A program made the position numbers and the translations under genes. Source: DASRFA01 sp035651755 (GTDB lineage: Bacteria; Desulfobacterota; Binatia; UBA12015). Taken from it: a stretch of DNA of 64,000 bases. The stretch lies in assembly GCA_035651755.1 (NCBI GenBank), contig DASRFA010000044.1:62001-126000 (forward strand), read 5' to 3'. Below, piece after piece: positions 9,327 to 16,778 of the stretch (positions are counted from its first letter, which is position 1; every line of letters begins with the position of its first letter). Below the pieces are notes generated by a model. That model made no database searches and was not told the DNA's origin. It saw only the letters and a program-made list of their open reading frames with translations.

Positions 9327-10041
9327 CGGCCGCCCCGTACGCGCGACGCGCCTGCGCTACATCGCGTACCACAAGCCGGTCGGGGTGGTGAGCACGATGG
9401 ACGATCCCGCGGGACGTCCCGCGATCGGCGACGTCGTGCGCGGCCTCCGCGAGCACGTGTTCCCGGTCGGGCGGCTCGACTTCGACTCGAGCGGCCTCCT
9501 CCTCCTCACGAACGACGGCGAGCTCGCGCAGCGCCTGACCCATCCGCGCTACAAGGTCGCGAAGGTCTACCGCGTCAAGGTGCGCGGTCATCCGAGCGAG
9601 GAGGCGCTCGAGCGCCTCCGGCGAGGCGTCCGCCTCGAGGACGGGGTGACCGCTCCGGCGGAGGTCGCGGTCGAGCAGCGGCTCGAGAAGAAGACGCGCC
9701 TCCGGATCGCGCTCCGCGAGGGCCGATCGCGTCAGGTCCGGCGCATGTGCGAGGCGGTCGGACACCCCGTCGACCGCCTTTCGCGGATCGCCGTCGGCCC
9801 GATCCGGCTCGGCTCTCTCCCGCCCGGCGAGCTGCGAGACTTGACGGCGCACGAGGTGCTGGCCCTCCGGCATGCGACCCGCGGCGGCAGGGATGCGGGC
9901 GGCGCGGGCGCCGAGCCGGCGAATCCCGTGCGCGACGGGGTGCGCGCGGCGCCCGAGCGGAGCGCTCCACGGCGGCGAGCGAGACCCGGCGCCAGCGCGC
10001 CGCGCCGGCGCGCAGCTCAGAGCGACGTCGCCCGCAGCTGA
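9118..10041 (+). CDS. rluB: 23S/16S rRNA pseudouridine synthase, RsuA/RluB family
   Basis: Isomerises a specific uridine in rRNA to pseudouridine (307 aa). An N-terminal S4 RNA-binding domain (ERLQKILSQAGLASRRTAEDLI, about 19-40) is followed by the catalytic domain with the GRLDFDSSGLLLLTNDG motif, whose Asp attacks the base, and KVYRVKV. The R-x-x-QVRRMC motif (about 205) is also present. GTG 9118 is the natural start because the S4 domain begins soon after it, which places at least 150 bases inside the scpB frame. The C-terminal 50 residues are Arg/Ala-rich and poorly conserved. The 3' end overlaps the convergent sugar kinase gene by 25 bases. RluB, RluE, RluF and RsuA cannot be separated with certainty. 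Confidence 0.88.
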   Translation: MSQPVRTKSEETKPSSARPERLQKILSQAGLASRRTAEDLIRAGRVRVNGKVVRELGTKAHPTLDRVTIDGRPVRATRLRYIAYHKPVGVVSTMDDPAGRPAIGDVVRGLREHVFPVGRLDFDSSGLLLLTNDGELAQRLTHPRYKVAKVYRVKVRGHPSEEALERLRRGVRLEDGVTAPAEVAVEQRLEKKTRLRIALREGRSRQVRRMCEAVGHPVDRLSRIAVGPIRLGSLPPGELRDLTAHEVLALRHATRGGRDAGGAGAEPANPVRDGVRAAPERSAPRRRARPGASAPRRRAAQSDVARS

Positions 10042-11537
10042 TCGTAGATCTCGCGCCAGCGCGCGTAGTGCGCCTCGTAGCGCTCGCGCACGTCGTCGGC
10101 GGCCGGCGCGAGCGGACGCCGGCGCACCATCGCGCTCGCGGCGTCCGCGACCGACGGATGCGTGCCCTCGCCGGCGGCCGCCAGCACCGCGGCGCCGAGC
10201 GCGGTCGCGTTCGGCTCCTCGGAGACGAGCAGCGGCCGCGGCAGGAGGCGCGCGAACGTCCGCAGGAGGCCCGGGCTCCGCGTCATCCCGCCCGACAGCG
10301 TGAGCGTCCGGATTTGCGACCCGAGCAGCGCCTCGATCTGCTCGACGTTCCCGCGCACCGCGCAGGCGACGTTCTCCTGGAAGGCCTTCAGCAGCGTCGC
10401 GCGCGTCGGCCGCGCCGTGAAGGTCGGCATGCGGAAGAGAAATCCCACCGCCTGGCTCGGGTTGAAGGTCATGAGGTCGAAGATCTGCGGCCCGAGGGCG
10501 CTGAACGCCGGCTCCGGATCGTCACCGAGCCGTTCGATCTCGTCCTCGGCGCGCGCGAAGCCGCCGTCGTCCGTGAACCCGACGAGGTCGAGCAGCCACT
10601 GGTACGCGATCCCCGTGTCGCCGCCGTTGCTCTCGAGTGTCCAGCGATCGCGCACGACGTGGCAGCCGGTCCAGAGGCGTCCCGAGCCGTCGATGACGGG
10701 CGCGTCGGTGACCGCCATGACCGGCGTCGTCGTCCCGAGGACGGCGCCCGCGTGTCCGGGCGCGACGACGTCCGAGCCGAGGAGCGCGCACTGCGTGTCG
10801 GCGCCGCCCGCGAAGACCGGCGTCCCGGCCGCGAACCCGGTCGCTGCCGCCGCCGCACCGGTCACGCCGCCGATCCGCGTCCCGGGCTCGACGACCGGCG
10901 GCAGCAGGCGATCGTCGACCTCGAACAGGTCGAGCGTCTCCCGGCTCCAGCAGCGTCCGGGGACCTCGAGGAAGAGGGACTCCCCCGCGTTCGACGGCTC
11001 CGAGACGAGCTCGCCCGTCAAGCGATAGGCGAGCCAGTCGGTGAGCGTGAGGACGGTCGCGATCGCGGGGCGGTCGGCCTGCGAGCGGTGAACGAGGAGG
11101 CGTGCGAGCGACGACACGAAGGGCGGCCAGTGCCCGCTGATCGCGACCGCGCGCGCGACGTCGAGCTTCCCCATGATCTCGAGCGCGCCCGAAAAGCCGC
11201 GCCCGTCCATGTTGGGGCCGGCGTACACCTCGCGTCCCGCCGCGTCGAGGAACACCGTGCCGAGGCGCTGCGCCGTCGTCGAGACGCCCCGCACGGCGGA
11301 CGCCGGGACGCCGGCCTGCGCGAGCGCCGAGCGCGCGCAGCGCGCCAGGAGCGACCAGAAGTGGTCGGGATCGAAGCTGTAGCCCCGCGTCAGGCCGGCC
11401 ATCTCGAACGGCTCGTCCCGGTACGTCCACGGCGCCCGCTCCACGGCGAGGCAGCGCCCGCGCGCGTCGAACAGCGCGCACTTGCCGCCGCCGGTCCCAT
11501 AGTCCAGCGCGGCGAACACCGGGTCGCGATCGCTCAT
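10017..11537 (-). CDS. FGGY-family carbohydrate kinase
   Basis: ATP-dependent sugar or polyol kinase (506 aa) of the xylulokinase/glycerol kinase superfamily; the substrate cannot be read from sequence. The N-terminal phosphate-1 loop is ALDYGTGGGKCALFD (about 7-21), followed by GVSTTAQRLGTVFLD. The second actin-like domain has GGADTQCALLGSD and TLSGGMTRSPGLLRTFARLL, and a late EEPNATALGAAVLAAAG segment that binds ADP. The start is placed at ATG 11537 (MSDRDPVFAALDYG), since the family begins a few residues before the DxGT loop; an ATG 12 codons upstream is possible. It stands alone, with no sugar transporter beside it, and converges on rluB. Confidence 0.85.
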   Translation of the reverse strand: MSDRDPVFAALDYGTGGGKCALFDARGRCLAVERAPWTYRDEPFEMAGLTRGYSFDPDHFWSLLARCARSALAQAGVPASAVRGVSTTAQRLGTVFLDAAGREVYAGPNMDGRGFSGALEIMGKLDVARAVAISGHWPPFVSSLARLLVHRSQADRPAIATVLTLTDWLAYRLTGELVSEPSNAGESLFLEVPGRCWSRETLDLFEVDDRLLPPVVEPGTRIGGVTGAAAAATGFAAGTPVFAGGADTQCALLGSDVVAPGHAGAVLGTTTPVMAVTDAPVIDGSGRLWTGCHVVRDRWTLESNGGDTGIAYQWLLDLVGFTDDGGFARAEDEIERLGDDPEPAFSALGPQIFDLMTFNPSQAVGFLFRMPTFTARPTRATLLKAFQENVACAVRGNVEQIEALLGSQIRTLTLSGGMTRSPGLLRTFARLLPRPLLVSEEPNATALGAAVLAAAGEGTHPSVADAASAMVRRRPLAPAADDVRERYEAHYARWREIYDQLRATSL

Positions 11538-11653
11538 CGCCGTCGTTGTCGGGGATGGCCGCCCGCGAGGCAAGCCGGCGCGACGCTTGCCGCCGCGCCG
11601 CGTCGCGCTGCGCGGTGGCGCGGTGCCTCACCGCGCTCGGTGGAGCGCCGTGC

Positions 11654-11781
11654 GCGGGCGGGTCGCTGCGTGTGCGAGCCCGGCGACTCCTGTCGGAGTC
11701 GGCCTCCGCTTATCTCAATTCCAAGGAAGGCCGCCTCCTCCAACGTCGCTGCCGTGCTCGCACACGCACCGACCCGCCCGC
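11654..11781 (-). repeat. Large palindromic element, copy 1 (about 128 nt)
   Basis: Outer arms of 31 bases (11654-11684 and 11751-11781) pair with only two mismatches. The inner arms carry CGACTCCTGTCGGA on the left and TCCTCCAACGTCGCTG on the right, which pair poorly with each other. The same two inner motifs recur, in opposite orientation, in the copy at 52673-52798, while the outer stems differ in sequence and loop sequences are unrelated. Orientation is assigned relative to that copy. It could be a structured RNA, a cruciform or a small palindromic mobile unit. Confidence 0.75.
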
Positions 11782-11881
11782 AGCTGCGTAAGCGGCACTC
11801 GGCACGCTTCCGCGCGCGCGACCGCTCCCGGCCGCCGCCGGCGGCCGTCCGCGGTCGCAGGCACCTTGCGAACGCGGGACG

Positions 11882-11928
11882 TGCTGCCGTAGCGCCGCGC
11901 GGCGAGCCGCGCGAGCGGCCACCGGCGC
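11882..11928 (+). repeat. 47-nt dispersed intergenic repeat, copy A
   Basis: Begins TGCTGC, has a perfect GCGCGGC-GA-GCCGCGC inverted repeat in the middle and ends GCGGCCACCGGCGC. It matches copies at 17895-17941 and 52582-52628 with about three differences each. It lies downstream of pcm and is not followed by a T-run, so it does not look like a classical intrinsic terminator. Confidence 0.8.
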
Positions 11929-12005
11929 CGTCGCGCGAACGACGACGCCGGCTCGCGCGGCACGTGCGTTCCCGCTCCCGCCGCGCTCCAGACGGTCGAG
12001 GCGTC

Positions 12006-12812
12006 TCAGCGCTCGGGCGTTGCGCTCACCATCGGGACGAAGCGGACGCCGCCCAGGAGCTCGCGATCGAGGGCCGGGCCGTGCTTCGTCCAGCGGGCGA
12101 GGATCTGGTCGTCGGCCTCGCCGACCGGCGCGACCAGGATGCCGCCGTCCGCGAGCTGCTCGACGAGCGTCGCGGGCAGCTCGGGCGGCGCCGCGGTCAG
12201 GAGGATGCGATCGAACGGAGCGAGCTCGGGCCAGCCGCGGTAGCCGTCGCCGATGCGCACCTGGACGTTCCGGTACCCGAGGCGCGCGAGCCGCTCGCGC
12301 GCCTCCTCGCCGAGCGGCGCCACGATCTCGATCGTGTCGACCTCGCGCGCGAGCCGCGACAGCACCGCCGCCTGGTAGCCGGAGCCGGTGCCGATCTCGA
12401 GCACGCGCTCGTCGCCGCGGAGGCGCAGCGCGTCCGTCATGATCGCGACGACGGTCGGCTGCGAGATCGTCTGGCGATGGCCGATCGGGAATGCGTTGTC
12501 CGCGTAGGCGTCGGCGAGGCCCGTGCCCGGCATGAAGAGGTGGCGCGGGACCTCGCGCAGCACCGCGAGGACCTTTGGATCGAGGCCGGGGGTCGTGCGC
12601 GCGACCTGCTCGACGAGGCGGCCGCGCGCCGCGCGCGCGTCGGGGCCGTCTTCGGATGCCGGGGAAGCGCCGGCCGTCGCCCCGGATGCGGGAGCGCGCG
12701 GCCCGGCCGGGCGCTCGCCGTCGCCGCTCGCGCACGCGGCGAGGGCGCCGAGCCACGCGCTCGCGACGACCAGCGCGAGCGCGGTCCCGAACGAGAGGGC
12801 GATCGGCGCCAC
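12006..12812 (-). CDS. pcm: Protein-L-isoaspartate O-methyltransferase, predicted lipoprotein
   Basis: Transfers a methyl group from SAM to L-isoaspartyl residues to start repair of damaged proteins (268 aa). SAM-binding motif I is VLEIGTGSGYQAAVLSRLA; upstream is the family motif FPIGHRQTISQPTVVAIMTDAL, and VRIGDGYRGWPELAPFDRILLTAA follows. The N-terminus is unusual: a hydrophobic stretch ALALVVASAWLGALAAC ends in a lipobox (L-A-A-C, Cys about 27), then an Ala/Pro/Gly-rich spacer before the catalytic domain near residue 65. This suggests export and lipid anchoring. SAM is cytoplasmic, so an exported Pcm would need explanation; a cytoplasmic start further in is conceivable, but no good one was found. 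It ends 10 bases above the flippase-like gene in the same orientation. Confidence 0.88.
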   Translation of the reverse strand: MAPIALSFGTALALVVASAWLGALAACASGDGERPAGPRAPASGATAGASPASEDGPDARAARGRLVEQVARTTPGLDPKVLAVLREVPRHLFMPGTGLADAYADNAFPIGHRQTISQPTVVAIMTDALRLRGDERVLEIGTGSGYQAAVLSRLAREVDTIEIVAPLGEEARERLARLGYRNVQVRIGDGYRGWPELAPFDRILLTAAPPELPATLVEQLADGGILVAPVGEADDQILARWTKHGPALDRELLGGVRFVPMVSATPER

Positions 12813-12822
12813 CGCCGGCCTC

Positions 12823-14019
12823 CTAGCGCGCCTTCAGCGACGGCGCGGCGGCGAGCGGCAGTCGACCCGTCGCCCGCAGCATGCCGCGGAAGAAGACGAG
12901 GCTCACGAGGAAGGGGACCGCGTAGTACGCGAAGCGGAAGATGAGGACCGCGATGACCGCCGGCTCCAGGGGGACGCCGAGCGTCACGAAGACCGTCGTC
13001 ATCGAGCCCTCCAGGATCCCGATGCCGGCGGGCGTGAGCGAGATCAGCGAGGACAGGATCCCGATCGCGAAGCCGACCGCGACCAGCGGGAACGGCACCG
13101 CGCGATGCACGCACCAGAACGCGCCCCAGAGGACGCCGAGCGTGACGATCCAGTCGAGGACGATCCAGAGCGCGGGCGCGATCATCCGGCGCCAGCGCGC
13201 GATCATGAAGTCGAAGCCCCGGTCGACGTTGTGGAGGACCCTCCAGAGCCGGATCCGCCGCGGCAGGCGGTGCTGCGGCAGGAAGCGCCGCGCGACCGAG
13301 TGCGCCGCCACGATCGCCCACACGAGGAACTTGCGGCGCACCGCGGGACGGAAGAGCAGCACCAGGCAGAGGAGGGTCGCGAGGACGAACGCGGCGAGGA
13401 GGATCGCCGCCGAAACGAGCGCCGCCGTCCCGAGCGACCCGTGCGTGAGCAGGAAGTAGAAGCCCATCGCGAGGAAGAACAGCAGCACGAGGTTCGTGAG
13501 GAGTCCCTGCACGAACGAGATCGTGACCGCCGTGCCGACCGGGATGCCGTGCTGTCGGAAGAAGTACATCCGGAACGCGAAGCCGGAGAGCCCGCCGGTC
13601 GCGACCAGGTAGTTGACGGTATTCGAGACGAACGTGATCCGGAGCATCGCCGGCAGGCCGATCGGCGTGCCCGCCGCCTGCGCGATCCCCTCGTAGGAGA
13701 GGGCCATCAGCACGTAGCTCAGGAGGGTCGCGCCGATCGGGACGCAGAGGCGCGGCCAGGCGATGCTGGATGCGACCCGGAGGAGCTGGCGGCCGTCGCT
13801 GTACGCGAACAGGAGCCCGAAGCCGACGATCCCGAACACCGCGGCGAGGATCGCGAGGTTCCGGCTCGGGCGCGTCGAGATGCCGGCCTCGGGGACGAGC
13901 TCGTCCACCGCCGCCGGCGCGCGATCGTCCGGAGGCCCCTGGCCGTCCGCCCGCGCGCGCTCGGGATGGCGCTTCGCGGAGGGCATCAGCCAGTCGGCGT
14001 CCTGTCGCTCAGCGTCCAC
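12823..14019 (-). CDS. Flippase-like integral membrane protein (lysylphosphatidylglycerol synthase TM region / UPF0104 family)
   Basis: About eight membrane segments, starting with AILAAVFGIVGFGLLFAY (about 56-73). Conserved family features are visible: TFVSNTVNYLVATGGLSGFAFRMYFFRQHG (about 129-158), ISLTPAGIGILEGSMTTVFVTLGVP and a late FRFAYYAVPFLVSLVFF helix. The family includes the membrane half of MprF and many stand-alone proteins thought to move lipids or glycolipids; the substrate is unknown. No synthase domain is attached. The first 50 residues are hydrophilic, and ATG 13986 is an alternative start. The 5' end overlaps the upstream gene by 11 bases, so the two likely form an operon with pcm. 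Confidence 0.8.
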   Translation of the reverse strand: MDAERQDADWLMPSAKRHPERARADGQGPPDDRAPAAVDELVPEAGISTRPSRNLAILAAVFGIVGFGLLFAYSDGRQLLRVASSIAWPRLCVPIGATLLSYVLMALSYEGIAQAAGTPIGLPAMLRITFVSNTVNYLVATGGLSGFAFRMYFFRQHGIPVGTAVTISFVQGLLTNLVLLFFLAMGFYFLLTHGSLGTAALVSAAILLAAFVLATLLCLVLLFRPAVRRKFLVWAIVAAHSVARRFLPQHRLPRRIRLWRVLHNVDRGFDFMIARWRRMIAPALWIVLDWIVTLGVLWGAFWCVHRAVPFPLVAVGFAIGILSSLISLTPAGIGILEGSMTTVFVTLGVPLEPAVIAVLIFRFAYYAVPFLVSLVFFRGMLRATGRLPLAAAPSLKAR

Positions 14020-15028
14020 GCGCCCTCGCGCGCCGCGCGGCGCCGACGCGGCGCCGGAACCACCAGCCGACGAGCCCGCCGATCGGGCCTCCGACGAGGC
14101 CGCCGACGATTGCCGCGCCCGCCAGCTCCCGGAAGGTCGGGTGCGGCGAGCCGATCGCGGGGAAGGAGAACGCGCCCGTGACCGCCGTGCCGGTCGCGAC
14201 CGCCATCGAGGCCGCGGTCTCGCCGGCCCCGGTCGCGCGGTCGAAGACCGCGGCGCCGGCCAGCAGCGCGGCGGCTGCGATGAGGCCGACCCACCACGGC
14301 GGAAGCGTGTGGCGGTACACCGAGATCGTGAGGAGCGGCGGCGCGTCGCCCGTGATCGATAGGCTCTCGATCCGGAGGTCGCCGTTCGCCGGGTTCCGGA
14401 TCGTGACGAGGCGCGACCGGAGCTCGTTCAGGACCTCCACCGTGTCGCGCCGGCCCTGGCGCTGGCGGAGCCAGCTCTCCTTGAACTCGCCCGCGATCGT
14501 CCGGGGCGGGACGCCTTCCGGCTCGATCGTGAACGAATAGCGGGCGACGTGCGCCGATCCCGGCTCTGCGCGCTCGAGGTGCCCGTCGATCACGACGTCG
14601 AGCAGCGTGCCGTGGCCCGCCGTCGGCAGCGTGACCGGGACGGCCTCCGGGGTCACGTCGAGGCTCGCGATCCGGCTCGACGGGTAGATGCGCTGGTAGA
14701 TCGGGAGGTACACGATCGCGAGCCACGCCGCCGCGAACGCGCCCGCCGCCAACTGCGCACCGGCGCCGTCCAGCCGGCGCGCGTAGCGCATCGGGAAGTA
14801 GAGCACGATGGCGAGCAGCAGAAAGGCGTCGATCGCGAGGGCGGGCGGCGTGTCGATGACGTCGAGGTGCCCGAGGAAGTAGAGCACCAGGAGCCCGGCC
14901 GCGGCGAGGGCCGGAGGCGCCCACGGCAGGAGCGCCGCGCGCAGCTCGCGGGCTCCCGCGGAGGAATCCGGTCGCCGCCGGAACGTCGTGGGAGCGCGCC
15001 GGCGGACGGGCCGGGCAGCCTCGGGCAT
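14009..15028 (-). CDS. Unrecognised membrane protein
   Basis: I do not recognise a family (339 aa). Seen: three hydrophobic helices near the N-terminus (PALAAAGLLVLYFLGHLDV; AIDAFLLLAIVLYFPMRY; LAAGAFAAAWLAIVYLPIY), then a soluble, probably extracytoplasmic segment of about 110 residues rich in beta-type pattern (TLLDVVIDGHLE, VARYSFTIEPEGVPPRTIAGEF, LRIESLSITGDAPPLLTISVYRHTL). Two or three more helices follow, the last being a Gly-rich IVGGLVGGPIGGLVGWWFRRR. The soluble part resembles a sugar-binding or jelly-roll insertion such as those in membrane glycosyltransferase accessory proteins, but that is a guess. It sits directly upstream of the flippase-like gene, so a shared envelope role is plausible. 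Confidence 0.6.
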   Translation of the reverse strand: MPEAARPVRRRAPTTFRRRPDSSAGARELRAALLPWAPPALAAAGLLVLYFLGHLDVIDTPPALAIDAFLLLAIVLYFPMRYARRLDGAGAQLAAGAFAAAWLAIVYLPIYQRIYPSSRIASLDVTPEAVPVTLPTAGHGTLLDVVIDGHLERAEPGSAHVARYSFTIEPEGVPPRTIAGEFKESWLRQRQGRRDTVEVLNELRSRLVTIRNPANGDLRIESLSITGDAPPLLTISVYRHTLPPWWVGLIAAAALLAGAAVFDRATGAGETAASMAVATGTAVTGAFSFPAIGSPHPTFRELAGAAIVGGLVGGPIGGLVGWWFRRRVGAARRARARGR

Positions 15029-15063
15029 GCGGCGATCCTAGCACGCCGGCTCTCCCGTGCCGT

Positions 15064-16047
15064 TCACCAGCCGCGCAGGTCGACGGGCCAGGTGTCCACG
15101 ACCGCGTCCCCCGCGACCAGGTGCATGCTCGCATGGTACGCGACCGTCGGGTCGACGTGCGCCGGCAGCACGCGGACGCGGTCGCCGACCTGCACGCGCT
15201 CGGCGGGCGCGAAGGTGACGTGCTCGTCCGAGCAGAACCAGACCCGTGCGCCCGGAATCGACGGGTTCCCGTGGTCCATTCCCAGCGACTTCAAGCCGCA
15301 GTCCGCGACCGCATACGCGGGCGAGACCGAGATGACGGTCGCGAGGATCGACAGCGCCGGCCGAAAGGGCAGCCCGAGCTTTCCGTACGCCGTGTCCATG
15401 AGCGCGTACGACCCCGCCTGGATCTCGGTCGCCCAGCGGTTCAGGTCGTACGTCCCGGTGCCGCCCGCGGACACGACGTCCCCGCCGACGGCCGCATGCG
15501 CCTCGCACAGGAGACGCATGGCCTCCGCCGTGCCGTCGGCGCGGCGCGCGCGGTCGTCGACGCCGACGACGTGGCCCTCGTAGCCCATCACCCCGCGCAC
15601 CTCGAGCCCGTGTCGGCGCGCGAGGTCGGCGAGCCGGCCGGCGTCGCCGGGAGAGCACCCGCAGCGCGGAAGCCCGACGTTGACGTCGATCACGACCTCG
15701 CGGACGCCGCCGCGCTCGGCCGCGGCGATGGTCTCGGGCGAGTCGACGGCGACCGTCACGCGGGCGTCGAGGCGGCCGAGCCGCCGCGCGTCGACGACCT
15801 CGTTCGCGAGCAGCACGTCCTCGCCGAGACCCGCCTGCACGAGGCCCTCGACCTCGGCGATCGTCGCGCAGGTGAAGCCGCGGTGGCCGAGCGCCGCCTG
15901 GCGGCGCGCGAGCGCGGTGCACTTGTGCGCCTTCACGTGCGGGCGGAGCCGCGCTCCCGGAAGCGCGGCCGACATCGTGGCCAGGTTGTGCTCGAGGGCG
16001 GCGGCGTCCACGAGGAGCGCCGGCGTGGTGAGATCGCGGACGTTCAC
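15064..16047 (-). CDS. D-threonine aldolase / D-serine dehydratase-like PLP enzyme (alanine racemase N-terminal fold)
   Basis: Fold-type III PLP enzyme (327 aa). It begins VRDLTTPALLVDAAALEHNLATM with the PLP lysine in RPHVKAHKC (about 38-46), followed by ATIAEVEGL and DVNVGLPRCG. The C-terminal D-serine dehydratase-like domain has FCSDEHVTF and PAHVDPTVAYH, and ends VVDTWPVDLRGW. The metal site reads His-x-Asp (HVD), which is the arrangement of D-threonine aldolases; D-serine dehydratases have His-x-Cys. The substrate is therefore more likely a D-3-hydroxyamino acid, but this is not certain. GTG 16047 overlaps the stop of the NrtR-like gene (GTGA) and fits the family's N-terminus, so it is preferred over longer frames. 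Confidence 0.84.
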   Translation of the reverse strand: MNVRDLTTPALLVDAAALEHNLATMSAALPGARLRPHVKAHKCTALARRQAALGHRGFTCATIAEVEGLVQAGLGEDVLLANEVVDARRLGRLDARVTVAVDSPETIAAAERGGVREVVIDVNVGLPRCGCSPGDAGRLADLARRHGLEVRGVMGYEGHVVGVDDRARRADGTAEAMRLLCEAHAAVGGDVVSAGGTGTYDLNRWATEIQAGSYALMDTAYGKLGLPFRPALSILATVISVSPAYAVADCGLKSLGMDHGNPSIPGARVWFCSDEHVTFAPAERVQVGDRVRVLPAHVDPTVAYHASMHLVAGDAVVDTWPVDLRGW

Positions 16048-16778
16048 GGCGAGCTCGCGCGGTGTCCGCCGAGGACCGCGACCGTGACGGGGCGCCGCTC
16101 GGCGAAGCGGTAGAGGCGGGCCGGCCGGTGCGCGCCGCGGCGCGCCGCCGCGAGCGGCACGAGCAGGCCGGACCCGAGGAGCCGCTTCCGGAAGTTCCGG
16201 CGATCGAGCGCGCGCCCGAGCGTCGCCTCGTAGAGGTGCTGCAGCTCCGCGAGCGTGAACGCGTCGGGGAGGAGGCTGTACGCGACGTTCGTGTACCCGA
16301 GCTTCGAGCGGAGCCGCGCGAGCGCGACGCGCGCGACCGCGTCGTGGTCGTAGGCGAGCGGCGGAAGGGCGTCCGCCGGCCACCACGCGACGCCCGGCGC
16401 GTCGGCGGCGCGCGGCAGGAGCGCCAGGTACGCGACCGACACGACCCGCGACGCCGGGTCTCGGCCGGGCTCCCCGAAGGTGTAGAGTTGCTCGAGGTGC
16501 GCGCTCTCGCCCGGCAGCGCTGCGCGGAGCCAGCGCTCCGCGGCCTCGTCGAGGGATTCCGCCGTCCGGACGCGGCCGCCCGGGAACGCGTGCCGAGCCG
16601 AACCCGCGCCGCCGCGCACCTCGACGAGGCCCGCGAGCAGGCGATCCTCCGAAAGCGCGTACGGAACGACGTCGACCGCGACGCCGACCGACGCGGCCGC
16701 CGCGGCGCGCGGCGGCCGCGCGCGCGGCGCGCGTCCTTCCGGATCGCGCGCCGCCGCGGCGTGCGGGCGCGCGGTCAC
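16044..16778 (-). CDS. nrtR: NrtR-like regulator (Nudix-derived domain plus winged helix)
   Basis: 244 aa in two parts: a Nudix-fold domain (about 25-135) and a C-terminal winged helix with LGYTNVAYSLLPDAFTLAELQHLYE and RRNFRKRLLGSGLL, the signature of the NrtR family of NAD-metabolism repressors that sense ADP-ribose. The Nudix box begins FPGGRV but lacks the catalytic R-E-x-x-E-E segment (it reads AAERWLRAAL), which suggests a sensor without hydrolase activity. The gene follows nadA with a GTGA overlap (start GTG 16778), exactly the context expected for an NrtR. A perfect inverted repeat in the nadA promoter is the likely operator. Alternative: an ADP-ribose pyrophosphatase with HTH, less likely given the lost box. 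Confidence 0.85.
   Translation of the reverse strand: MTARPHAAAARDPEGRAPRARPPRAAAAASVGVAVDVVPYALSEDRLLAGLVEVRGGAGSARHAFPGGRVRTAESLDEAAERWLRAALPGESAHLEQLYTFGEPGRDPASRVVSVAYLALLPRAADAPGVAWWPADALPPLAYDHDAVARVALARLRSKLGYTNVAYSLLPDAFTLAELQHLYEATLGRALDRRNFRKRLLGSGLLVPLAAARRGAHRPARLYRFAERRPVTVAVLGGHRASSP

Larger units (their letters stand above)
11538..12005. other. 468-bp non-coding gap between sugar kinase and pcm, carrying two repeat elements
   Basis: No protein-like frame is convincing here; open frames are short and very Arg-rich. The gap holds a large palindromic element (11654-11781) and one copy of a 47-nt dispersed repeat (11882-11928). Both families recur together in the gap downstream of gcvPB, which suggests that these gaps collect repeats. 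A promoter for the kinase should lie just above 11537, but none stands out. Confidence 0.6.
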
